Positions 7,578-15,270 are shown, numbered from the stretch's first letter. The stretch: 27,783 nt of DNA from DASWFI01 sp036394315 (GCA_036394315.1 DASWFI010000124.1:1-27783), one strand, 5' to 3'. The notes: generated by a model not told the origin, from the letters alone. Numbers and translations are program-made.

Positions 7578-7991
7578 TTAAGGCTGATTCCTGATTACAA
7601 ATCGGGTTTTAATAGGAAGTTTATGGCTTGCCAGACGCATAGCCTCGGCTGCCTGCTCTGCTGTCACACCGTCCATTTCAAACATCACACGTCCTTTCTG
7701 AACAACTGCGACGAAGTGATCCACAGCACCTTTTCCGGCTCCCATCGGCGATTCGTTGCCGTGGGATGTGATTGGCTTATCAGGAAAAATTCGAATCCAA
7801 ATTTTGCCACCGCGTTGGATATATCTGGTCATGGCCCGGCGGGCGGCTTCAATCTGTCTGGATGTTACCCAGCTGTTTTCCAAAGCCTTCAAACCGAAAC
7901 TTCCGAATGCCACAAAATTCCCAGACATGGCCTTGCCTTTGGATGTTCCTCTATGATGTTTTCGGTGCTTAACTTTTTTAGGAATTAACAT
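7578..7991 (-). CDS. rplP: 50S ribosomal protein L16
   Basis: A large-subunit protein at the A-site and central protuberance, 137 residues. KHRKHHRGTSKGKA, GGKIWIRIFPDKPITSHGNE and PMGAGKGAVDHFVAVVQKGRVMFEM are diagnostic. It lies 4 nt downstream of rpsC, and the standard S3-L16-L29-S17 order is kept. Confidence 0.97.
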   Translation of the reverse strand: MLIPKKVKHRKHHRGTSKGKAMSGNFVAFGSFGLKALENSWVTSRQIEAARRAMTRYIQRGGKIWIRIFPDKPITSHGNESPMGAGKGAVDHFVAVVQKGRVMFEMDGVTAEQAAEAMRLASHKLPIKTRFVIRNQP

Positions 7992-7995
7992 AATA

Positions 7996-8658
7996 TTAGT
8001 CTATTTTAAGTTTGGCTTTCGCCCCTTCAAAAATTTCGCCTTTGTTGATCCAAACTTTAATGCCGATGGTACCGTAAGTGGTGTATGCGGTAATGCGGGC
8101 GAAATCGATATTAGCACGCAAAGTATGCAACGGAAGCTTGCCTTTAAACAATCGCTCTGTGCGGGCAATTTCAGCGCCACCCAAGCGACCAGCACATTCG
8201 ATCTTGACTCCCAGCGCCCCTGATTCCATAACCTGCTCAATCGATCCTTTCATGGCTCGTCTGAATGCGATACGTTTTTCGATCTGATCAGCTATATTTT
8301 GCGCGACCACATTAGCCTGCAAATTCACATCTTTGACTTCTTCAATATTTATCTTAAGATCAAGCTTGGTTATTCCAAGATGCTTCAAAATCTTTTTCTT
8401 CAATTCCTCGATACCGGTACCGCCTTTGCCGATTATCATTCCTGGTTTTGTGGTTTTGACTGTAACGCTCACAGTGTTGCTAAAACGCTCGATATCAATG
8501 CGGACCAAACCCGCTTTTTTCAATTGCACGGACAAAAACGCTCTGATTCTGGTGTCCTGCTCCAAGAGGGACGCAAAACCCGTCTTGGCCAGCCATCTGG
8601 ATTTCCAAGTATCAGTAATATTTAATCTAAAACTATTGGCATTAACTTTCTGACCCAT
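7996..8658 (-). CDS. rpsC: 30S ribosomal protein S3
   Basis: A head protein at the mRNA entry site, 220 residues. It starts MGQKVNANSFRLNI and has a KH domain with GMIIGKGGTGIEELKKKI (about 74-91). The C-terminal domain carries GRLGGAEIARTERLFKGKLPLHTLRANIDFA. Length is normal. It is 4 nt from rplV. Confidence 0.97.
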   Translation of the reverse strand: MGQKVNANSFRLNITDTWKSRWLAKTGFASLLEQDTRIRAFLSVQLKKAGLVRIDIERFSNTVSVTVKTTKPGMIIGKGGTGIEELKKKILKHLGITKLDLKINIEEVKDVNLQANVVAQNIADQIEKRIAFRRAMKGSIEQVMESGALGVKIECAGRLGGAEIARTERLFKGKLPLHTLRANIDFARITAYTTYGTIGIKVWINKGEIFEGAKAKLKID

Positions 8659-8662
8659 ATTA

Positions 8663-9223
8663 TTATCCGCTCTTTCTATTAAATAATCGACGTTTCAAAC
8701 TGATTTTTTGCTGCTTCATCTTATCATCCGCTTTACCGGCTTGACGCGGGGAGGGCTTATTATTATCTGCCGCATCGCCTGACTGCTGCTGGTTTACTTT
8801 CTTAACTTCCGTTTCAGTTGTCCTTGGCCTTAGGGAAAACATCGATCTGGTTTTCTTTTTCGATTGCTGTCTGGATTCCAAAGTAACGCTAATATGGCTG
8901 GTTCTTTTTCGTTCCACAAAAGCTCGTCCCTGCGCTCTTGGAGCATAAGTCTTGAATACCGGACCGCCGTCCACAGTGATGGCTTTGATGAATAAATTTT
9001 CTTTAGTCATATTAAAATTATGTACAGCATTGGCCACGGCAGAATTGATAGCTTTGGCCAAAGGGATGGCCGCGTTCTTTGAAGAAAATCGCAATTGCTC
9101 CAAAGCTTGATCCACCGGATGTTGGCGCACTAAATCAGCCACCAAGCGCAATTTACGTGGGCTAACATGGATGTAGCGCGCATGCGCTTTCACTTCTTTT
9201 GGTTGTTGCTTTTCTTCTGCCAT
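8663..9223 (-). CDS. rplV: 50S ribosomal protein L22 with long charged tail
   Basis: L22 lines the polypeptide exit tunnel through its beta hairpin. The L22 core is complete within the first 120 residues (ARYIHVSPRKLRLVADLVR; GPVFKTYAPRAQGRAFVERKRTSHISVTLES). About 65 more residues follow, rich in K, R, Q and T, ending KQQKISLKRRLFNRKSG. Typical L22 has about 110 residues, so the tail is an addition, probably disordered and rRNA-binding or solvent-exposed. The start is 9 nt after rpsS. Confidence 0.95.
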   Translation of the reverse strand: MAEEKQQPKEVKAHARYIHVSPRKLRLVADLVRQHPVDQALEQLRFSSKNAAIPLAKAINSAVANAVHNFNMTKENLFIKAITVDGGPVFKTYAPRAQGRAFVERKRTSHISVTLESRQQSKKKTRSMFSLRPRTTETEVKKVNQQQSGDAADNNKPSPRQAGKADDKMKQQKISLKRRLFNRKSG

Positions 9224-9232
9224 AAAATTTAC

Positions 9233-9574
9233 CTATTTTTTTGGTCCTTCCGGAGCCTTAGTTGCTTCCATTGCCCGCTTTTCTGCTTCTTGAGCAGCCA
9301 CAGCTTCTTCTTTAGCCATGCGGCCACCATGTCTTATAAATTTGCGTGATGGTGAAAATTCGCCCAACTTATGTCCTACCATGTTTTCCGATGGGATGAC
9401 AGTAATAAAATTCTTGCCGTTGTGGACCAAAAAAGTCATACCAATCATTTCCGGAAAAATGGTGGAGTCGCGTGACCAAGTCTTAATCTGAGTGTTCATT
9501 CCAGGTTTTGCATTCTGGATTTTCTTCCAGAGCTTGGCGTCTATAAACGGTCCTTTTTTGAGTGATCGTGACAT
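9233..9574 (-). CDS. rpsS: 30S ribosomal protein S19
   Basis: A head protein that contacts S13 and the A-site finger. The core (MSRSLKKGPFIDAKLWKKI; TWSRDSTIFPEMIGMTFLVHNGKNFI; GHKLGEFSPSRKFIRHG) ends at about residue 90. An extra 20-residue Ala/Glu/Lys-rich tail brings it to 113. The upstream gene is not rplB as usual but a lipoprotein gene ending 3 nt away. Confidence 0.96.
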   Translation of the reverse strand: MSRSLKKGPFIDAKLWKKIQNAKPGMNTQIKTWSRDSTIFPEMIGMTFLVHNGKNFITVIPSENMVGHKLGEFSPSRKFIRHGGRMAKEEAVAAQEAEKRAMEATKAPEGPKK

Positions 9575-9577
9575 AAA

Positions 9578-10129
9578 TTATTTGGTGAATTTAAAGGTAG
9601 AAAGAATTTGATTTTGCAAACTCTTGTTTTCCGCTAGTTTATTGTAAAACCTTTGGTTATCTCCTAGTTTATCAGCCCAACCCTTGGTATAAGAAGGGAA
9701 GTTTATTTCCAGGGTTTTTGATCCCAAATCAGTCTCATACATTATAAAAGCTGCGCCTCCGCCATCTATCGGAGTGACTGTGTACCAATTTCTTCCGTTG
9801 ATCAAAGTTTTCGGTAACTTCACTTGGGATCCGGTTACCGGAGAAACAAATTCAGATTGTAATTTAGAATTCTGAATACTCACGGAGAATTCTGAATTTT
9901 TACCGGCGAAAGTTATAATCTCATTGTTCGATGAAGCTGTTACGTCATTTGGATAGTTAAACTCGAAACCATACTTGCTATTTGTATAAGTTTTCCAGTT
10001 TGCGGTTGTATCTGTTTGCTGATTACTGTTTCCTGTTTCCTGTTTCGGCACAGGTTGAACAGCTACTTGTTTGTTGCAAGCTGCGGCTACGAACAAAATT
10101 GAAATTGTAAGCAATAAAAATTTCTTCAT
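9578..10129 (-). CDS. Predicted lipoprotein inserted in the S10 operon
   Basis: 183 residues of unassigned function. The N-terminus MKKFLLLTISILFVAAAC is a lipoprotein signal peptide with the lipobox cysteine at C18, so the mature protein should be tethered outside the cytoplasmic membrane. A short Gln/Asn/Thr linker follows. Next comes a domain beginning WKTYTNSKYGFEFNYPNDV, a Tyr-Gly-Phe-x-Phe-x-Tyr-Pro pattern common in secreted PsbP-like proteins of CPR bacteria; that link is from general knowledge and not proven here. It lies 3 nt after rplB and 3 nt before rpsS, so it is embedded in the ribosomal operon and should be cotranscribed. Confidence 0.8.
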   Translation of the reverse strand: MKKFLLLTISILFVAAACNKQVAVQPVPKQETGNSNQQTDTTANWKTYTNSKYGFEFNYPNDVTASSNNEIITFAGKNSEFSVSIQNSKLQSEFVSPVTGSQVKLPKTLINGRNWYTVTPIDGGGAAFIMYETDLGSKTLEINFPSYTKGWADKLGDNQRFYNKLAENKSLQNQILSTFKFTK

Positions 10130-10132
10130 AAA

Positions 10133-10966
10133 CTATTTAGTCCGTCTCTTTACTATAAACTTACTCGAAGATCTTTTCGGATCTCGGGTCTTCACGCCTA
10201 AGGCATGCTTGCCCCACGGGGTTTTCGGATACTTCAAACCGATCGGGTTGTGTCCTTCGCCCCCGCCATGAGGATGGTCGATAGGATTCATGGCCTTACC
10301 GCGAACAGATGGACGAATACCGCGATGGCGGTTGCGTCCGGCCTTACCGATTCTAACATACATCCAGTCAGTATTGGAAACCTGTCCGATGGTCGCATAG
10401 GATTTCGTGGGAATTTTTCTGATCTCTCCAGAAGGCAGTTTCAACATCACATGGTCCGCTTCCATGGATGAGACTATGGCATAAGTGCCGGCGGATCTGG
10501 CGATTTGCCCGCCCTGGTTCGTGAGAATTTCGATATTGTGGACATAAGTTCCGATTGGGATATGGCGCAACAGCATCCGGTTGCCTGGTTTGATTTCTGC
10601 GCGTTCAGAAGTAACTAAGGTTTCGCCAACCTTAACTCCGTCGGGTGCCAGGATATATCGCTTCTCTCCGTCTTTGTAAGCCAAAAGCAAGATAAACGCA
10701 CTCCGTCCTGGATCGTATTCCACGGTTTGCACTTTAGCAGGTATATTCATTTTCTCCCGCTTGAAATCAATCGTTCGGATTTTCTGGCTGTGTCCGCCGC
10801 CGCGATGCCGGATCGTAATCTTGCCCTGGTTATTTCGCCCTGCGGTTTTAGCTACAGACCACATCAAAGATTTCTTGGGCTTGGAATTTTTGGTCAAAAT
10901 CGAATAATCCGTAACCGACTGGATACGTCTTCCCGCTGATGTAGGTTTATAAATCTTAATGGCCAT
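10133..10966 (-). CDS. rplB: 50S ribosomal protein L2
   Basis: L2 is needed for subunit association and peptidyl transfer. It has 277 residues, the usual length. TIRHRGGGHSQKIRTIDFKR, the SH3-like domain (VQTVEYDPGRSAFILLL) and the C-terminal active-site region GKAMNPIDHPHGGGEGHNPIG with the conserved histidine are present. It starts 1 nt after the rplW stop. Confidence 0.97.
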   Translation of the reverse strand: MAIKIYKPTSAGRRIQSVTDYSILTKNSKPKKSLMWSVAKTAGRNNQGKITIRHRGGGHSQKIRTIDFKREKMNIPAKVQTVEYDPGRSAFILLLAYKDGEKRYILAPDGVKVGETLVTSERAEIKPGNRMLLRHIPIGTYVHNIEILTNQGGQIARSAGTYAIVSSMEADHVMLKLPSGEIRKIPTKSYATIGQVSNTDWMYVRIGKAGRNRHRGIRPSVRGKAMNPIDHPHGGGEGHNPIGLKYPKTPWGKHALGVKTRDPKRSSSKFIVKRRTK

Positions 10967-10967
10967 A

Positions 10968-11384
10968 TTAGGCTCCTTCAGCTAACCCTGCGATTCGCTC
11001 GCCTGTCTTTAAAAATACAATTGCTTTTTTCCAATCCTGGGTTCTACCAGTAACTCGTCCCTGTCGGCGTTTTTTTCCAGGCACATTCACCATATTAACT
11101 TTGGCGACGTGGACATCATAAACTTTTTCCACTGCTTTCTTTACTTCAATCTTGTTGGCATCCTTGGAGACTTTGAAAACATATCGGCCGGTGGTGGCGA
11201 AAGCGTTGGTCTTTTCTGACAAATGATGATGCTTAAGCACTCGATGCGCTGATCCGGTATTTTCTTTTAGTGCCACCGGCTTCTCGTCATGTTCGTGAGC
11301 CAATTCCAAAACATTCTCATCTGATTTCTTCTGAGTCTTTTTGCTTTCTTCCTTTTTACCGGTGATCTTATCTAGTAATCCCAT
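10968..11384 (-). CDS. rplW: 50S ribosomal protein L23 with N-terminal extension
   Basis: L23 sits at the exit tunnel and docks trigger factor and SRP. The core occupies about residues 46-138: HRVLKHHHLSEKTNAFATTGRYVFKVSKDANKIEVKKAVEKVYDVHVAKVNMVNVPGKKRR. The first 45 residues are a Lys/Glu/His-rich extension absent from standard L23 of about 95 residues. No internal ATG restores the usual start, so the extension is probably real. It starts 1 nt after rplD. Confidence 0.93.
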   Translation of the reverse strand: MGLLDKITGKKEESKKTQKKSDENVLELAHEHDEKPVALKENTGSAHRVLKHHHLSEKTNAFATTGRYVFKVSKDANKIEVKKAVEKVYDVHVAKVNMVNVPGKKRRQGRVTGRTQDWKKAIVFLKTGERIAGLAEGA

Positions 11385-11385
11385 A

Positions 11386-12024
11386 TTATTTTAAGTAGGT
11401 TTTTTCAATAATTGGTAATGCCTCTTTCAAAATTAAGGCGTCGTATTTCATTAAATCCAAAACGTTCAGCTGATTGGCGTATATAACTTTAGCGTTCGGT
11501 AAATTACGGGAAGATCGCTCAAGCTCCTTATTATAAGTATCCAAAACCAAAAGATATTTTTTGCCCAAGCCTGCCTTGCTGGCCAGGGTGCCCAACCGCG
11601 ATGCCAATTCTTTGGTCTTTGCAAGTTTATCAAAATTTTCCACGATAACTAATTTATGTTCATTGACCTTGTCTGTCAAAACTGTAAACAACGCCTTGCG
11701 AAACATGGATTGATTCAGCTTCACTGACCAGTTCCTGCTAGATGTCGGCCCAAAAGTGACACCACCGTGTCGCCAAAGTGGAGAACGGACGCTTCCGGCT
11801 CTAGCGCGACCGGTTCCTTTTTGCTTCCATGGCTTTTTGCCGCTACCGGCAACTTCACCCCGGTTTTTCGTATGGGCAATTGCATTTCTTTGATTGTTTT
11901 GCTGGGCTCGTACTGCTGTGTGGACCAGACCAATATCAATTTTTTCCAAACCGAAAATCTTCGGATTCAAATCCAATTCTGTAACTTTTTCACCGGCTTG
12001 GTTGTAAACTGCTGTCTTGGTCAT
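11386..12024 (-). CDS. rplD: 50S ribosomal protein L4
   Basis: An exit-tunnel protein; in E. coli it is also the autoregulator of the S10 operon. It has 212 residues from MTKTAVYNQAGEKV. An in-frame upstream ATG adds 15 residues overlapping the GDPD gene and was rejected. The loop GEVAGSGKKPWKQKGTGRARAGSVRSPLWRHGGVTFGP is diagnostic. Its upstream neighbour is a GDPD gene and not rplC, which is unusual. Confidence 0.96.
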   Translation of the reverse strand: MTKTAVYNQAGEKVTELDLNPKIFGLEKIDIGLVHTAVRAQQNNQRNAIAHTKNRGEVAGSGKKPWKQKGTGRARAGSVRSPLWRHGGVTFGPTSSRNWSVKLNQSMFRKALFTVLTDKVNEHKLVIVENFDKLAKTKELASRLGTLASKAGLGKKYLLVLDTYNKELERSSRNLPNAKVIYANQLNVLDLMKYDALILKEALPIIEKTYLK

Positions 12025-12025
12025 A

Positions 12026-12682
12026 TTATTTAAATAATTGCGGATTGTCGGTGATGATTCCATCGACACCCAGATTTTTCATTCGTGCATATTCATCCTG
12101 ACTATTAACTGTCCAGACAAATATTTTCCTATTCATTCTTCGCAAAGTGTCGATACTTTTGGGGGTGACTAGCGTTTGCTCTGGATGAATCGAATAAAGA
12201 TTTAAATATCTCGTTAAGTACTCCATTATAGGTAAGAAGTAAAGTTGTCCTTTGCCTATAACAAGTCCTAATTTTACTTTTTCATCCAAAGCTCTGATTT
12301 TCTTCAATACACCCGGGAAGGTGGAGCAAATCAAAACCTCGGAAGAAAAATTCTTGTAAGCATCAACCACTTGTTGTTCAATGCCCAGAACTTTTACGTG
12401 AATGTCGATTGGGGCTGAAATATTTTCTAAGGCTTCCTGAAGTGTAGGTATTTCATTATTACTAGCTTTCCTAAGCTCTTCGACAGTTAAATCTTTAATA
12501 CTTTTTCTGGTACCAAATAATCTTTTAAGATTGCTGTCATGGCTTAAGACTACTTGTCCGTCTAAAGATCGCCTGATATCAAATTCAACCATGTCGACGC
12601 CCAATTCTTGTGCTTTTTTCAAAGAACGGATCGTATTCTCCAATTCAATCCCTGATGCTCCTCTATGCCCGATCACCAGCAT
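12026..12682 (-). CDS. Glycerophosphodiester phosphodiesterase (GDPD family)
   Basis: GDPD enzymes hydrolyse glycerophosphodiesters to glycerol 3-phosphate and an alcohol. The 218 residues form the TIM-barrel domain alone, without a signal peptide, so it is cytoplasmic like UgpQ. Catalytic positions are visible: H6-R7 (GHRGAS), E15-N16, E33 and D35 (VEFDIRRSLDG), and H48-D49. The C-terminal WTVNS and GVDGIITDNP complete the family pattern. It is wedged between rplC and rplD, sharing 1 nt with the rplC stop (TAATG) and lying 1 nt from rplD. Its expression must therefore follow ribosomal protein synthesis. A role in lipid salvage is likely but not shown. Confidence 0.92.
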   Translation of the reverse strand: MLVIGHRGASGIELENTIRSLKKAQELGVDMVEFDIRRSLDGQVVLSHDSNLKRLFGTRKSIKDLTVEELRKASNNEIPTLQEALENISAPIDIHVKVLGIEQQVVDAYKNFSSEVLICSTFPGVLKKIRALDEKVKLGLVIGKGQLYFLPIMEYLTRYLNLYSIHPEQTLVTPKSIDTLRRMNRKIFVWTVNSQDEYARMKNLGVDGIITDNPQLFK

Positions 12683-13278
12683 TACTTCACCACTATCTGA
12701 ATCTTTACAATGCCGCCAGGAGCACCTGGAACAGCACCTTTCACTGCTATCAAATTTCTGACCGCGTCCACATCCATGACTTCCAGATTCTTCACTGTCC
12801 GCACGCCGCCCATCCGTCCTGCCATTCGCAATCCTTTTCTTACGTGCTGCGGAAATCGTCCGCCGATAGCTCCTACTGCTCTAGGATGATCGTGACCGTG
12901 GGATGCCGGAGCGCCGTGGAATCCATGGCGTTTAATCGGGCCTGCAAATCCTCTGCCTTTCATTTCTGCCGTAACTTTGACCTTATCGCCTACTGCAAAC
13001 GTATCTACTTTTATCTCGTCGCCTTTGGTAAAATTATCTTTCTCATCAGTTCTGAATTCCGCCAGGATTTTAAAAGCACCGTGTCCGGCTTCGGCTTTAT
13101 TCGGATTTCTTTTCTTGCCAAAACCTACTTGCACTGCTGTGTATTTATCCTTGGCCGCAGTTTTCACCTGCACTACTTTTATAGGACCCGCCTTTAAAAT
13201 AGTCACTGGAACGACTTTGCCGTCCTTGGTAAACATTTGGGACATATTCAATTTTTGCGCGATGATAAACTTGGCCAT
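12682..13278 (-). CDS. rplC: 50S ribosomal protein L3
   Basis: An early assembly protein reaching the peptidyl transferase centre, 198 residues. MSQMFTKDGKVVPVTILKAGP, the central GRGFAGPIKRHGFHGAPASHG and RMAGRMGGVRTVKNLEVMDVD are characteristic. It is separated from rpsJ by 141 nt containing a terminator-like hairpin, which is much wider than any other gap in this operon. Confidence 0.97.
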   Translation of the reverse strand: MAKFIIAQKLNMSQMFTKDGKVVPVTILKAGPIKVVQVKTAAKDKYTAVQVGFGKKRNPNKAEAGHGAFKILAEFRTDEKDNFTKGDEIKVDTFAVGDKVKVTAEMKGRGFAGPIKRHGFHGAPASHGHDHPRAVGAIGGRFPQHVRKGLRMAGRMGGVRTVKNLEVMDVDAVRNLIAVKGAVPGAPGGIVKIQIVVK

Positions 13279-13294
13279 TTACTTTAAGTTACTT

Positions 13295-13347
13295 CAGAAA
13301 AAAGAACCATTCAGATCCCAGAAACATCAGAAACCTGAATGGTTCTT
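13295..13347 (-). terminator. Terminator-like or attenuator hairpin upstream of rplC
   Basis: A perfect 13-bp inverted repeat, AAGAACCATTCAG (13302-13314) with CTGAATGGTTCTT (13335-13347), encloses a 20-nt loop holding two copies of GTTTCTG on the transcribed strand. The 3' arm runs into a U-rich stretch (TTCTTTTTTCTG), and the rplC ATG follows about 17 nt later. This is the form of an intrinsic terminator. Because the operon continues beyond it, attenuation is more likely than a full stop. Confidence 0.65.
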
Positions 13348-13419
13348 CTTGGATCGCCGTTGTCCCTTATTAGGACCGGTCGCAATCTACTATAATTTTC
13401 TACAACCTACAAACTAACA

Positions 13420-13743
13420 TCACATCTTAATCTCTACATCAACTCCGGCGGGAAGATTTAAATTACTTAAAGCATCTATAGTCTTCGGAGTCGGCGATGC
13501 TATATCTATCAATCTTTTATGAATGCGCATCTCAAACTGTTCGCGGGCATTCTTATGCACAAAAGTCGAGCGGTTGACTGTATACTTCGTTTTTTCGGTA
13601 GGAAGGGGTACTGGCCCTATCACTGCAGCACCGGTTCTTTTCGCGGTCTCTACTATTTGGCGGGCAGATTGATCAATCAGCTTATGGTCATAAGCTCGAA
13701 TTTTGATGCGAATTCTGGCTGTATCTGGTTTATCGGAGGACAT
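13420..13743 (-). CDS. rpsJ: 30S ribosomal protein S10
   Basis: A small-subunit head protein; in other bacteria it is also the NusE antitermination factor. It has 107 residues. RIRIKIRAYDHKLIDQSARQIVETAKRTGA, IGPVPLPTEKTKYTVNRS and FVHKNAREQFEMRIHKRLIDI are diagnostic. It is the first gene after a good promoter and the tuf terminator, and it is followed by a hairpin before rplC. Confidence 0.97.
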   Translation of the reverse strand: MSSDKPDTARIRIKIRAYDHKLIDQSARQIVETAKRTGAAVIGPVPLPTEKTKYTVNRSTFVHKNAREQFEMRIHKRLIDIASPTPKTIDALSNLNLPAGVDVEIKM

Positions 13744-13789
13744 TAGATTTATTAAGGAATTAGACTATTCTTTTGCGTTCAACTTGCTT

Positions 13790-13818
13790 AATTTACACTA
13801 TTTTGGCTCTTTAGTCAA
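13790..13818 (-). promoter_or_regulatory. Promoter of the S10 operon
   Basis: On the minus strand, TTGACT (13813-13818), a 17-nt spacer, and TAAATT (13790-13795) preceded directly by TG. It lies just after the tuf terminator and about 47 nt before the rpsJ start, so the S10 operon has its own promoter and does not depend on tuf read-through. Confidence 0.75.
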
Positions 13819-13828
13819 GGGTCGAACA

Positions 13829-13862
13829 AAAGGACTAGCCAAAATGTTTTGGCTAGTCCTTT
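13829..13862 (-). terminator. Terminator of tuf
   Basis: A nearly perfect inverted repeat: AAAGGACTAGCCAAAA paired with TTTTGGCTAGTCCTTT around a 2-nt centre. On the minus strand the 3' arm ends in CCTTTTGTT. It lies 8 nt beyond the tuf stop. The A/T arms mean it may work in both directions. Confidence 0.85.
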
Positions 13863-13869
13863 ATAAGGG

Positions 13870-15057
13870 TTATTTGGTAATCTTGAGTACCACACCGGCT
13901 CCGACAGTGTGTCCGCCTTCGCGAATAGCGAAGCGCATCTTGTCTTCAAGTGCCACAGGTGTAATCAACTTAATTTTCAATGTTACTGTGTCTCCCGGCA
14001 TGACCATTTCCTGGCCTGCTGGCAATTCTACTTCACCGGTCACGTCTGTGGTTCGGATATAAAATTGCGGCTTATAACCTTTAAAGAATGGGGTGTGTCG
14101 TCCGCCTTCTTCCTTGGTCAAAATGTAGACTTCAGCATCGAATTCAGTGTGAGGAGTGACACTTCCTGGTTTACAGAGAACTTGTCCGCGCTCCACTTCT
14201 TCTTTCTTGGTTCCGCGAAGCAAGACTCCGGCATTGTCGCCAGCGCGTCCCTCATCCAACTGCTTGTTGAACATTTCGATTCCGGTAACCACAGTTTTAG
14301 CGGTTGGACGGATACCCACGATTTCAATATCTTCACCAATTTTAACAACTCCGCGTTCAATACGTCCGGTAACCACGGTGCCCCGGCCTTCGATGGAGAA
14401 GATGTCTTCGATCGGCATCAGGTAAGGCTTATCCACTTCACGTACAGGATCAGGGATATAGGAGTCCAATGCTTCAATCAATTTTATGATAGATGGCTCA
14501 CCAATTTCGGAAGTGTCGCCTTCTAAAGCTTTCAGAGCTGAACCTCGGATGATCGGAGTATCTTTTCCTGGAAAACCATATTTGGTCAAAAGGTCTCGGA
14601 TTTCTTCTTCGACCAAGTCGAGCAATTCCTTGTCATCCACCATATCTACTTTGTTCATATAAACGACGATGTAAGGAACGCCGACCTGTTTGGCCAAAAG
14701 AATGTGTTCGCGGGTCTGAGGCATGGGCCCATCCGCAGCGGACACAACTAAGATCGCACCGTCCATTTGGGCAGCACCGGTGATCATGTTTTTGACATAA
14801 TCAGCGTGCCCCGGACAGTCAACGTGTGCATAGTGCCTTTTGTCGGATTCGTATTCCGCGTGGGAGGTGTTAATAGTGATTCCGCGTGCTTTTTCTTCTG
14901 GAGCATTGTCGATGGAATCATAAGCACGGGCCTTGGCTTTGCCACTCTTGGCAAGCACGGTGGTGATCGCAGCAGTCAATGTGGTCTTGCCGTGGTCGAC
15001 GTGACCTACAGTACCGACGTTGACGTGGACCTTGGAACGGTCAAATTTTTCTGCCAT
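13870..15057 (-). CDS. tuf: Elongation factor Tu
   Basis: A GTPase that delivers aminoacyl-tRNA to the ribosome. It has 395 residues from MAEKFDRSKVHVNVGTVGHVDHGKTTL. An upstream in-frame TTG would add 28 non-homologous residues and was rejected. GTPase motifs: GHVDHGKT (18-25), DCPGH (80-84), NKVD (135-138). C-terminal barrel domains include GRGTVVTGRIERGVVKIGE and GYKPQFYIRTTDVTG. An AAAGGA Shine-Dalgarno site lies upstream. tuf is its own unit with promoter and terminator, between the str and S10 operons but separated from fusA by inserted small genes. Confidence 0.98.
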   Translation of the reverse strand: MAEKFDRSKVHVNVGTVGHVDHGKTTLTAAITTVLAKSGKAKARAYDSIDNAPEEKARGITINTSHAEYESDKRHYAHVDCPGHADYVKNMITGAAQMDGAILVVSAADGPMPQTREHILLAKQVGVPYIVVYMNKVDMVDDKELLDLVEEEIRDLLTKYGFPGKDTPIIRGSALKALEGDTSEIGEPSIIKLIEALDSYIPDPVREVDKPYLMPIEDIFSIEGRGTVVTGRIERGVVKIGEDIEIVGIRPTAKTVVTGIEMFNKQLDEGRAGDNAGVLLRGTKKEEVERGQVLCKPGSVTPHTEFDAEVYILTKEEGGRHTPFFKGYKPQFYIRTTDVTGEVELPAGQEMVMPGDTVTLKIKLITPVALEDKMRFAIREGGHTVGAGVVLKITK

Positions 15058-15191
15058 TTTCTTGTCCTTTTCGCGGATTAAGTGGTATCCAGTCCTCCCG
15101 AACCTTAGCCCGAAGCCCCATTTACTGAGGGTTTGGGCCAAGATCAGGATGACGCCGAACTTAACACGTCGCGAATAAAATTAATTATTGC
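15058..15191 (-). promoter_or_regulatory. Long 5' leader of tuf
   Basis: About 130 nt lie between the predicted start of transcription and the tuf ATG. The leader is more GC-rich than its surroundings and has G-rich runs (GGGGCTTCGGGCTAAGG). No known riboswitch or T-box was recognised. It may fold into a control structure, but that is inference. Confidence 0.35.
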
Positions 15192-15197
15192 TCCAAG

Positions 15198-15226
15198 ATT
15201 ATAAAGGATTTGACTGATCTTGTAAA
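15198..15226 (-). promoter_or_regulatory. Promoter of tuf
   Basis: On the minus strand, TTTACA (15221-15226), a 17-nt spacer, and a perfect TATAAT (15198-15203). This is the strongest -10 among the housekeeping promoters in the window. It is back to back with a plus-strand promoter for the small-gene cassette at 15242-15270. Confidence 0.85.
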
Positions 15227-15241
15227 GGGCTAGACTACCTG

Positions 15242-15270
15242 TGGACAACCAAGTCTACTAAGACTATACT
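15242..15270 (+). promoter_or_regulatory. Promoter of the first small-gene cassette
   Basis: TGGACA (15242-15247), a 17-nt spacer and TATACT (15265-15270). Transcription would start near 15277, which excludes the GTG at 15272 as a start and supports the GTG at 15299. It is divergent from the tuf promoter, with about 15 nt between the two -35 boxes. Confidence 0.75.

Noticed and set aside
7434..7988. 184-residue plus-strand frame opposite rplP and rpmC
   Set aside because: It is antisense to conserved ribosomal genes with no promoter or ribosome site.
13302..13347. The 13-bp inverted repeat as an insertion sequence end
   Set aside because: No transposase or second copy is nearby, and the U-rich tail fits a terminator or attenuator better.
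15058..15141. Upstream extension of EF-Tu by 28 residues from a TTG codon
   Set aside because: The extra residues are not EF-Tu-like, and MAEKF with an AAAGGA site is the family start.
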